A stretch of 64,000 bases of DNA from Liolophura sinensis (lineage: Eukaryota > Mollusca > Polyplacophora > Chitonida > Chitonidae). The position numbers and the translations under genes were made by a program. This document shows, piece by piece, positions 38,000-48,508 of the stretch (its first letter is position 1; every line of letters begins with the position of its first letter). Below the pieces are notes generated by a model that ran no database searches, was not told the DNA's origin, and saw nothing but the letters and a program-made list of their open reading frames with translations. The stretch is taken from contig NC_088300.1 in assembly GCF_032854445.1 (NCBI RefSeq), positions 22,179,608 through 22,243,607 on the forward strand, read 5' to 3'.

Positions 38000-39359
38000 T
38001 CCTTTTATACCGATGACACATCACTTGGTACTTCATTTAAAAATGTCATGAATTTATAATGTGTAGCCAGACATTAATATGCACCTTTATAGTCACATGC
38101 TTTGTATAATAGAGTGCCTTGATGGCCCCACAACCAACGCCAAATGCCACATCACAGAGTGGACTATGTACTTGTCTGATGCTGCTATTGAACATCTATG
38201 TAGAAGGAACTCGGCTATTTTTGTACAAGTCATTCCTAAGTGAACACTCGTCACGCCATTTTTTGATTCGTGAATGTTGAGTTATTAACTTCTGGTTTGT
38301 AAAAAAATGCCTGCCCGTATAATATTTAAATCACTGCATGTATTTGCTCACATAAAACGATGAATTAATGTATTTTGCTTCACGGCGCTGGTTACGTCTA
38401 AAAAAAATCCTGCGAAAGTTTGCTGTTTGGTTGTATAAAAAGACTACACCACAGAGAGTAAAAAGAATGTGAACGAATTCCTTGAGGAAACTGCTGAGCT
38501 ATCCGGTGATACGTACAACGTGTGCATCGGCGAATTCCCGTTTTCTTCTCTCTTTTTTTTCTTTAGTATTGTTTAACATCTGTTCCCGACAATCCAATTT
38601 TCTCTCTGTATACAAGACCAAGTGTTAAGGGCAAACATAGTTTTTGGGACCATACGCTAAATCTCACCACTTTCCGCCAATCAACCAGACAAGCTATTAT
38701 CATATAACGATGAACGATGAATCTGAACAGATATTCTATCAACTTTACCAGCAATTCCAGGCATCTTAACATACCCGGCTCTCGCCATAATATAATAGTC
38801 TGAGAGCGCATGCTCAAGGTGGGTTGCGCAGTTCTACTGATTTTTATATGTTCTAAGGGTAATCCAGCCGTAGTAGGCCTTTGAACACAATGACCTGGCC
38901 AAATAAATGACTTTGGCCTGTCTCTTCCAAAGACTTTTACGTCGCCATAGAATAAGCTCACGTCATTATGTCAGTGTCTCTTTGCCATTTTCGCATTAGG
39001 TATTGATTTTTTTCAGTTATAATGCGAATAGAATTATTTATGATGTCTGTTTAAACCTATATATTCAGGGATTTTTTTACTGTAGCTATATGCCTATAAT
39101 GAAAACCATCACTGGCTAAGTCATCTAATGCGTTCTCCGCGAGGGCAAATGAGGCAAGTGAGGCCGATTGATCGAATCCCAAAAAGTTGGTTCGCCTGAG
39201 GCTTTAGTATCGGTACTAATTTAAATCATTCGCGTTTAAATTCCTTACGTGTTTTCATCATCATTGAATACAGCTGACCACTTCTCGTTGCATGATTTTG
39301 TCCTAATTTCGTACTTAATATACTTTCTTAGTTCTTTCGTGGTATGTGTTAAGCTTTGT
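38000..39359. other. Unassigned region with a 132-codon minus ORF
   Basis: The ORF at 38961-38563 (minus) is the longest here outside repeats. It begins SLFYGDVKVFGRDRPKSFIW and is basic, with no motif I recognise. It might be a degraded transposon fragment. A weak R3-like fragment lies near 38440-38515. Confidence 0.3.
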
Positions 39360-39432
39360 TCTGGGCATTGGTCTTGCGATTATTGACCCTGAACGTTAAG
39401 TTTGGTTGATAGCTAGTATATGAATGTCTGTA
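39360..39432 (-). repeat. R4 fragment, inverted
   Basis: attggtcttgcgattattga and ggttgatagctagtatatga are the reverse complement of R4 blocks seen at 24180-24230. Confidence 0.68.
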
Positions 39433-39717
39433 CGGATTCATAGATTTAAGTCAAGCGGTTTATTAGATTTGATCTGACGAGGTGCGGTTGTTTCATCCAT
39501 GCCCCATCCGGATTCATTGACTATTTACTATATCCCGTGTCAGATAGGTGAACGGTGGAATTCCACATCTTGTCATTTACGTCAGTGCTTTATTCTGCTA
39601 ACCGTTCATCTAAATACCTAAATAGTATAGCAACTTACACGCTCATAATCACCACAGTTTAAGCAGAATTATATCTTAAAATATACAGTGATTTAAATAA
39701 CAAATTGTTAGAGGTAA

Positions 39718-39975
39718 ATATATGCGTCGAAACAGACATTCGTGCTCAACCAAAATGAACGTTCATGCAAAAGCAAACAGTAAACAGTTTACACTAACGT
39801 GAAAACAATGCAAAGGAACCAAAGGAACAATGCAGAATCCTAAGTTATGCAGACATATACAATATACAATATAAAATACAACGTCAGAGTAAAGAGAGGT
39901 TAGCGATGACGGTGTGATAGGTGGCAAATGGTCACAAGTAACCCCTGGCATCCAGCCTCTTGTTAAATTACCTTA
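39718..39975 (+). repeat. R4 + R3 element
   Basis: Short version of the arrangement at 24176-25110: gcgtcgaaacagacattcgt, then gtgataggtggcaaatggtc + acaagtaacc, then ttaaattacctta. An additional R3-like part precedes it at 39540-39665. Confidence 0.7.
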
Positions 39976-40395
39976 ACTCAAATCACTGAAGCCATCATCG
40001 TTTTATAGAATAGTGTGCACGTCTGATGTATTTTTAAAAGTATAACCTTTCTGTTTCCAAACTATCCACTTGAGTTCGGGTATCAGGTATATTATAACCT
40101 TCTACTGATTAGCATATCATCGGTGAAGTAGCCATGGCAACTGTCTTCAAGACTCCGCCAAATCTCTAAATGTGTGTAATACATCAGATCGGGAGGAGAG
40201 AGCACATAGTCTTGAGATATTGCTCTATTCCCATTCCGGCCCGGCTCTTAGGTGTGTATGTACACTTACTATGTCGGTTTATACGTTCTCAACTTCATTT
40301 TTACATCCCATAAAACGACACAAAGTAATCAATCACGTTCCTCAAAATGTGTATTAAAATGATAAGTGGATATTCATATCAACATGCATTTACTT

Positions 40396-40530
40396 GGGAA
40401 GGTGGTGTGGATGTCCGTTGGTCTCCCCCGGACTCTGCCCGGCTTCCTGCGACCATAATGCTGGCCGCCGTCATATAAGTAAAATATTCCTCAGTACCGT
40501 ACGATGCAACTCACCAATCACATAAATGGG
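40396..40530 (+). mobile_element. S1 SINE, diverged partial copy
   Basis: cggactctgcccggcttcct, ccataatgctggccgccgtc, taaaatattcctcagtaccg; degraded tail. Confidence 0.82.
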
Positions 40531-40859
40531 TTACAATTGCATAACCAGGGTTAAAATCCCGATAGGCCCTTCTCAGCACGCGGATAACGATTTTGTCCCT
40601 CAGTACTTATGAGACAGAAAACTTCGTGTTTAACACCGTCGTATTTTTAGTACATTCTGCATATGGTGGCTCATTGGCATGAAGAGGTGGCCTTGTTGGA
40701 GCCGATCGGTTAATAATGAATGAGATTGCAGGCCGGTGTATGAAATCTAACAGTGCAGATATTGCCGACTGGTATATACTTCACATAAACCTAAAGAATG
40801 GTCCTTGGTGGTATATAATCCAAGGCACGTGACAAAGTCCGCTTTCATACCATTATTAT

Positions 40860-40948
40860 CCTTCCTCCCACAGTAATGCTGGCCACCGTCGTATGAGTGA
40901 AATATTCTTGAGTACGACGTAAAACACCAATCAAATAAATAAATAAAT
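40860..40948 (+). mobile_element. S1 SINE 3' half
   Basis: tccttcctcccacagtaatg, tgaaatattcttgagtacga, then caatcaaataaataaataaa. Confidence 0.88.
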
Positions 40949-41029
40949 ATAACCCATCCTAAATTACACCACTTTATCTGTCTTAGTAGAAACCTTTCGC
41001 TGAAACTCTTAACAAACTAACTAACTAAC

Positions 41030-41122
41030 TATTTCTTAGTGTTATACGCCGTACTCAACAATATTTCACTTATCTGACCAGATGCGACCAGCATTATGCT
41101 GGAAGGAAACTGGACAGAGTTA
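41030..41122 (-). mobile_element. S1 SINE 3' half
   Basis: Minus-strand copy: gtgttatacgccgtactcaa, caatatttcacttat, gcgaccagcattatgctgga. It faces the copy at 40860. Confidence 0.8.
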
Positions 41123-41863
41123 AGACGGCTACCCTATAGCATTTTACATGTCCATCGTACCCCTTGTTGCTACTAGGGTATTGTTTCACAAGTAGTTTAA
41201 GGTTTCAAAGATGGAAAACACTAGTCGAGCTATACACAGGTAGGCGTAATCACTTTGATCTAGGTATACGGTGAAACTCATACTTTAAGAGCCTCAAAGC
41301 AGATCGTTAACAAAGTTCGTACGTATACTCTTACCTGTAATTAATCTTTCTTATGCCGACTGGATAAGTGATCTAACGTACACAGGTACTTGCGCTGATT
41401 CCGTGCACGATTTCTCCGCTAAGGGATACCGTGCCAACAAGACACATACATAGATCTATAGCGAAGATTACACAGTCCAGTCAAGTTATATACTTACCCT
41501 TTAACTGCGCCGGGTTAAGATATCCGGGGTACGATATTTTAGTACCTTTGTCTTCACCCACTGTCTTCGCCCACGCACAGTGGCAGGCCCTATACTGTTG
41601 TTTAGGGCATACCCTCGGCATTTCGGGAAACATTCCAGCTCATCGCCCCTGTTAAGCTATTGGCAGCTGGATGCAATAGGTATCTCGCAACCACCACACA
41701 GCGCACTATATCTCTGCACAACGCTGTGGCTGTCTTCCTCTTGGCATTTATTTCAATGTCAGTGTGAAGTGTATACATGCATCTACTTTGGTCTTTTGTG
41801 TTATTACACATGAAAAATTAAAACAACTGCCAAGAACGGTGATGGTGACGGAGTGGGGGGTGA

Positions 41864-42108
41864 ATGGGGGGGGGGGGGGTCTCCGTGGCCTAATTATTAG
41901 TATGCCAGCGCTTCATGAAGTCTCAGGGACCTCTCACTAATGCTGTAGCTGTGACGGGCTTCCTCTCCTTCCTAAGTGGGAAGGTTTGCCAGAAACCTGC
42001 GGATGGCCGTGGTTTTCCTCCGTGTACCCACCGTAATGCTGACAGACGTCGTCTAAGTGAAATATTCTAGAGTACAGCGTTAACACTAATCGGATAAATA
42101 AAGAAAAT
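41864..42108 (+). mobile_element. S1 SINE, nearly full length, after a G run
   Basis: It starts after 12-13 G with tctccgtggcctaattatta (box A-like head). It contains gcttcctctccttcctaagt, cctgcggatggccgtgg, and agtgaaatattctagagtac. Diverged. Confidence 0.85.
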
Positions 42109-42144
42109 AAGCACAGAGATTGACGTGTTTTTCTATTCATTCGA

Positions 42145-42184
42145 TTAGGTTTCAACAATATATTCAAGAATATTTCACTTACTG
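42145..42184 (-). mobile_element. S1 SINE small fragment
   Basis: caatatattcaagaatattt + cacttac is the SINE tail in reverse. Too short to say more. Confidence 0.5.
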
Positions 42185-42295
42185 TCTACTGTTAGTATCA
42201 AACTCTCGCGGACCTTTCAGATAAAGGTTATACCACATACACTGTATCATGAAAAAGACATCCAAAAATAGAAGCCTTATGTATTCTACTCTGTC

Positions 42296-42419
42296 TCCGG
42301 CTGTACGTGTGATAGTCTGCTGGCAGCTTGAGGATGGTTCTGTCTCGTTTCCTCCCACCATAATACTAATAGAAGTGAAATATTCTTGGGTAAAACATCA
42401 ATCAAATAAATAAATAAAA
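42296..42419 (+). mobile_element. S1 SINE, 5'-truncated, with 14-bp target-site duplication
   Basis: The body holds tccggctgtacgtgtgatag and gtttcctcccaccataatac with internal losses, then an (aaat) tail. tattctactctgtc occurs at 42282-42295 and again at 42420-42433, a perfect duplication. Confidence 0.92.
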
Positions 42420-42639
42420 TATTCTACTCTGTCCAATATATTGTTTACTGCCGTCTGTCGACTCCTTTATATAACACTTATTTCTTGGCAACCAGAATTG
42501 TAACGTTATCTCCTATACAGATAATACAGAACCATTGCTCGTGAAATAGAAAATTCTTAAAAGCTTAAAATTACATACTATCTCTTTTATCTTACAAAGC
42601 TGACAAATTCACATACTGCTATCAGCTCCAATCTTTTCA

Positions 42640-42925
42640 GAAATAAAACGCAATCCTGAAATTTCAGGATTTCCTTCACTGGTAAAAGCTATATTTTACT
42701 GTTTCAGCTAGATATCACTTTTGTTGTAACACACCCAGGCGCCATGACGTCACACACAAAAAAAACATTGCTTTAACTTTTTTAAACACAAAAGATGGTG
42801 ATAATGTCAAAATATAAATAAAAAATAGAATATTGCACAGTGAAAAGTGGAAATGATGTTATCACTTTCAACTCTCACTCGAAAAATATTGATGATATTC
42901 AAACTTCACTGTGCAATGTCCTTCA
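42640..42925 (+). repeat. Repeat F1, second copy, with terminal fold-back
   Basis: Direct copy of 31500-31890 (aggatttccttcactggtaa, cagctagatatcacttttgt, catgacgtcac). It ends in a 13-bp perfect inverted repeat: attgcacagtgaa at 42832-42844 and ttcactgtgcaat at 42905-42917. Confidence 0.78.
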
Positions 42926-43089
42926 TTTCAGATCTAGTCATGAAACTGTATTAATTTAAAACAATTATCACCTTCCTTAAAGCCTATAAACTCTACTTCA
43001 CTCCTCAATGTTATATATCTATTTGAATGTTGCTAGCGCCATGCAAAACTTCACTTATCCCATAGAGATCAGTTTGTGATTAAACGTGA

Positions 43090-43370
43090 TAAAGCTCCGG
43101 TCTTTGTGACCTCTTCAGAGACCTGATAGTTAGAGTCCGCCACAAACTAGGTAGACCTCATGTCGGGTCGCGTCGGGTAGGGTCCGGTCGAACCAAATGT
43201 TACTTGCTGCTGCCTCGCTTGGTGCTCACAACTGAAAGGTTGGAGCAAGGAAACATGACTGGTTGAACCGGTGTCAGTAGAATGTAACTGGGTGGGGTAT
43301 CATGTGTGGTGTTTTCGGCATGACACTTTGGTGGCGGCAGCACTTTGCCGGCATGTTCATAACAATGATG
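43090..43370 (+). mobile_element. S2 SINE, second copy
   Basis: cctcgcttggtgctcacaac, gactggttgaaccggtgtca, actgggtggggtatcatgtg, ggtggcggcagcactttgcc. The head is too degraded to show a box A. Confidence 0.8.
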
Positions 43371-45495
43371 AACAAGCATTACATTACGGCCAAGAAATCA
43401 CATAGCGCATCTGTGCATGGTAACGACGATCAACAAGGAACAATGCGACAGTAGTTTTGGCAAGTAGCGGTATTAGTAGAAACAAAGTAGATAGGACATA
43501 CTGCTTGGCCAAAAGCAAGGGAAATTACTGTCCGTGATTAGTCATTAGAATGACTTCCTTTTTGTAACACAATGCTCGCTATTTCTGCCAAACCGAAATT
43601 GGCTCTTCTATTCACGTGGTACAGATGCTCCCAACTTAATAACAGTTTCACGGAGGCAAGTGTAGATCGTGGAATGAAAACTTATAATAATCTACCTTTG
43701 GATTAATTTTGTACTTAGTACGAATGCCTCAGAGGTTTAACGCTTTCAAACCATAAACTTCTACTTTTCATCTTACAACACACGCAATATAATTTCAAGG
43801 TAATCCCTATCAAATAAAAGTGACTTCCGATGCACCTAATTCTTTGTGGCAACAGCACGAGTACAGGATAAAAACTGTAATTGTGAAACAAAACATTAGA
43901 GTTTTAATATTTAAGGCGAAAATATTTCGCCAGAGAGATGCTTAAGCGTGGTAATATTTGAACTACCGAAAACGGCTAAGCAATGGCTTCTATCTAGATA
44001 ATTCATTAACAAATATGCACAATTATTACAATGATTGACAGGTGCAAATATGCCAAACTCTTTTGTAATCTTTAGCCCTGGATAACCGTTTTTTTCTTCA
44101 AAAATATCAATGATGTTTGAAGTTGAAAAATGTATGTTGAAACAATTTCTTCTCTGTGGAAATCACATGACGTGTTGAAGTCTACGCAGCTATCTCCATC
44201 CGGCATTACACCTCATAAGTTCAATCTCATTGTCCGTTGTCTCCAAACCACTTCCTGCTTGATTTGGTGTCACACGAATCAATGAAATCTCTGGTCCTAT
44301 GTCTAATGCATCAGGACTTCCTGCGTAGAGTTTTAGCTTAGTTTGATTTAAAACTGTAGAGAAATGGATTCACAGCAGACATTGCCAAATGAGCTGCCGC
44401 CATTAATGCAACGGCTAAACTGACTTCCATAGCCTTATTCATGGGTACGAATGACACACTAACTATTCCAAACATAATTAGCAAAAGGCTCAAACTAATA
44501 ACAACACACATCGTTTAGCTAATGACTTCCTCTGTGCGCCGATTCTCAAAGCCCTGACGTCACACCCTCTTAACGTTCTTGTACATCAGGCAGTACCATG
44601 ATATAGTGAGTGACACCTTGATAATAATGGATAGAGTGTAGAACCAGCGGATCAAAGTAGTGAGTAGCGATGAACAGACATACCGTACAAAACTTACAGG
44701 GTAATTAGATTATGATTCTAATTAATCCGCGCATCAATTAGCTCCAGATTCATGCTGAATACAATACTAATATCAGATGTTAATATCCAAGAGGAGACAG
44801 TTCTTCTGTGAACTGTCATATGTTAGCTCACGAACACTTTTGAATACAAGCCTTTCCACAGGCATCGTATTTTTAGTGTTTACATAAAACAGCGCGGTTT
44901 AAATGATCGGAAATCTTCCAAAGGCTCTCTTTCCAATACACCTGCCGGTAATCACACAAAGTCATGCCTTACTGAAAATGTTGTCTATTGCTGGAAAGAC
45001 AACGAGTGATGGGCTAGATGCAGGAGTAAACTCTCGCACCTCCACAAATGAGGCTGTAAGTCTAACCTCCGTTAGGTAATTACACCACATATCACAGACC
45101 GCTATTGCCATCTCAGGATACAGTGAGCTGCTCGTAACTGCTATCTTAGGAACAATAATGTGATCTCCACGTGCTGCAAATGTCACGTGACTCCATGCCG
45201 CGTGATTTTGAACATTGTGTTACCAACTGACCGCCGAGGCAGTGTTGAACGCTTCGATTACTATTTTATTTACAGCCGTCTGGCAATTATGTCCATATCG
45301 CAAAGTTATTTTAAAAAACTGGCCTCGACTGGATTTGACCCATCAAACGACACGAAGTTCTTTAAGTCCTTAAGCTTCAACAGATATACCACAGCTATAT
45401 GTTTAATACAATGTGCAGATTTTATCAAAGTTTGCAGCTTGAGTGCCATATCAAAGTGTATAGACCATGATGACTGGTGGGGGTGTACTGTTTGG
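43371..45495. other. No gene supported
   Basis: Mostly A+T-rich unique DNA. A 74-codon minus ORF at 45186-44962 has balanced composition but no recognised motif or partner exon. Confidence 0.5.
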
Positions 45496-45737
45496 ATTTA
45501 TTTATTTACTTTATTGGTGTTTTACGCCGTACTCAAGAATATTTCACTTGTACGACAGCTGCCAGCATTATGGTGGGGAAAAAGCGGACATAGCCTGGGG
45601 GAAACGCACGGCCATCCGCAGGCTGCTAGCAGCATTAACTGAAATTGAACTCACAGCGACCACATTTTCGAGAGTCTTCTGGGGCATTGCGATGCGCTGG
45701 CGTGCTTACCACTTCGACTATGGATGCCCTCTCGTAA
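45496..45737 (-). mobile_element. S1 SINE, nearly full length
   Basis: Minus-strand copy from atttatttatttactttatt through gcattatggtggggaaaaag to a degraded head (ctggcgtgcttaccacttcg + actatgg). A plus-strand ORF at 45160-45642 ends inside it and is not supported as a gene. Confidence 0.85.
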
Positions 45738-48427
45738 TGTTTGAAAAGTCTGCAGCAGCTATGCTGAGTACAACAGCAGGGTAAGGAGAGTCTGGAAGCT
45801 ATAAAAGGAGTTTTTCGGTTAAGTTGCACCTTACAGAATTAAGGGTGAAAACTCAAAAATGGTGATTATTTAACGCGGCACTTGTGCATAGCCCTCTGGG
45901 AGTGGGGTTCAATATTAAGACCCTTTTGCTTAAAGCAACTTCAATTATATACAAAAAGCTTTCTTGTAAAATTGTCTCTTTAAGACCTTCTAAGAACAAT
46001 TTAGGACATTTCAAGGCTTCTGGCCATGTCTTATGTGCCTTTGTGCAGGTCTGTTGGAACTTGAGAATCGACATTTTGTAATGAGGAAATCTCCATTAAA
46101 AAGCATTATTGTACTCGACGGAACAGCAAAAGTACAGATTAGCGTTAATTGGTCAAGGCAAATAAATTGATAATAAATGCATTTTTTACGTCATTCTACT
46201 TTCGTCTTCGTACTAAAATGAGTACAAGTTGTTACTACCTAAACATCATATACATGAACAGTTGGAATATATAAACCTTTACTCAAGAAAAATGATAAGA
46301 AGCCTTATTTGACATGTTAATGTGAATATCCATAAACTACAGGTCTACACTGTCGTCGTCGCTGCTGTATGTGATATTAGGATTTCGCTAGGATCTGGAT
46401 AGATCAGGGTTAATTTTTGGTCCTAGACCAAAGCGTACACAAATTGCCACCCGAATCTGAGCATGACTTTTTTCCGTAAAGTTGCTGAAATGTAGACGTA
46501 TAGTGAAAAAGGTCGACAAAAGCATAAGTGCCCGTAAAAAGCCAACAACGCACTGGCTTTCCTCCCATGTGACGTTCACGCCCCATAGGTGGAAGACAAG
46601 TGATCTTCAACGGACGTTTGACTGTACAAACAGACATATGACCGTCGTCGATCGCTTATTGCCACCGAGCCATCACGAACATGGAGAGCACAGGAATACA
46701 AATTCCACAGTACACCCCTACATCTTAACCCCTCCGCCAAGGCCCGCTCCAGAAAAGAAAGGAAATTAGTATTGGCGCTGAGCTTTACGTTTAAAGGTAG
46801 AGCACGGTGTAAGTCATGCCAGCTCTAGGTATTGATGACAAGCCTCCTGACGTACACCAGCAGCCAAGTCAGCAGATGTATTGGAATACTTCTCATTGTT
46901 CATGCAGCGACACCTTGTCACCTTTTTCGTTCACCTCCCGGGACATCATGCCAGATATTGTCAAGATAAGCTAGTCACCAACACTTTCAACAGGTTTACA
47001 TCACACCTGCGCAGTGTCTTGTAAGACGGGTCCGATTGAATAAGTTGATGTGCATAGTGCTGTCTCATTGAAAAGTAATGTAGATGACACCACGCGTGGC
47101 ACCCACCCCGTAACACTAACACCGGATCTAACAATACTTGCTCTATCACTTTATGATGAGTATCAATCAAATTAGTGTCGATAATTAAGTCACAGGTATG
47201 ACACACAATAGGTTCGATCCGGAATCTCTCCTGTGCGACCTCTTTAGTAAAACTGGTTATCTTTGGCCAGCAGTTTCTGTCTTAGCATCTTGTATACAAA
47301 TACGCTTGTTTTTATTTCTTTAATCCAGACGGAACGCATTTTAATTGCAAAAATCATGTTTAAGTTAGTACAATTATAAATCATATTAATTTCATCACTT
47401 AAGTCACTCTTGTTGTATGTTTTTACCTCCGATTACCTCAAATATGTAAAAAATAATCGACCTCATGAGCTATTTAAGTATTTTTCTGATTGGTATTTTA
47501 GGCCGTGATGATTGGTGTTTCAAATCTTGGGTATGGTGCTTCCATCCACTGTTTAACATAAGCCTGACAAACTGAATTCCATATTATTGCCATTTGCATC
47601 TTTAGAAGGCACGTGCTTGCAAACAAACATTACATGGCCACCTGAAATGTCTTTACAAATACCTCGTTCATATAACAAAGAGGTCAGCTGATTGTCTGAC
47701 TAACTCACGGTTAACATCTAATATACTTTTAACTAACTGGCCTGTGAGTATTTTTACCGTACTATATGTCCACTAAGGTGTAAGTTACATCTTTATATAC
47801 ACAGAAAGATGTTACCGATTTTAATAACCACCGATGAAAAGTAAAAAAATAAACTTTGCTGGGGCAATGGTTTATTAAATTTTGAAATACAAGAGGGAAA
47901 TACAAGCAACACATTGTGAAGGGTATACAACACTTAAAATTAAGCTTAATTTCCAGTCTCCGCCACGAGCATTATGTCCCCCATCGTACCGATTTTTTAA
48001 AGCATGCCCAAAGGCTTTCATTTCCCATAAACATAACCCATAATAAGCAACCTGTGCCATTGTTTTACAGTTAAAGTGAATGTCTAGTTTTTTGATCATT
48101 CTCATTGTCTCACATGACGTGAATGTCTGGTTTTGATCATCCTCATTACAAATATTCCCAAATTTATTTGTTAGATAATGTGTGTATAAACCATACCTTT
48201 CCATATGCTAATGGAGTATGTTTCTACCTAAATACAAGATTTCCAAAATTTAATTCAATTTTATCTAAATTTTAAATCCTAACAGTGTGTACGTCCAGTG
48301 AACAATATCATAATATAATATCACAGATACAGAAAGCTCTACTTGTGTATTTTTTTCCGCAAACGCCATATATTTTAAGTATAGCCTGCCGCTCCTTGGA
48401 TGTCCACATCTCACTGCCGGCTGACTC
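45738..48427. other. Downstream flank of AMN
   Basis: Contains the presumed AMN 3' UTR at its right end. A 109-codon minus ORF at 48204-47875 probably lies in or beyond that UTR. A local duplication of tgaatgtctgg..ttttgatcat occurs at 48079-48142. Confidence 0.5.
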
Positions 48428-48508
48428 TTACATGTTGTCCTGATCCAGGCCCTCGGTCGAGAACGTTGGGTTAATGTGAATAGATGGATCGGCGAAAAAT
48501 GCGGACTC
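48428..48508 (-). CDS. AMN: AMN exon 13 (C-terminus and stop)
   Basis: 81 nt, acceptor tacttttcag, phase 0 in. It encodes ESAFFADPSIHINPTFSTEG and ends DQDNM followed by TAA. HINPTF is a third NPxF-type motif, close to the C-terminus as in vertebrate AMN. On this strand an AATAAA lies at 48168-48163, about 260 nt downstream, but I cannot tell whether it is used. Confidence 0.88.
   Translation of the reverse strand, partial: ESAFFADPSIHINPTFSTEGLDQDNM

Noticed and set aside
38563-38961. 132-codon minus ORF as a gene or reverse transcriptase piece
   Set aside because: No catalytic motif seen; kept only as an unassigned ORF.
45160-45642. 160-codon plus ORF
   Set aside because: C-terminal third is an S1 SINE; the remainder has no recognised motif or partner exon.
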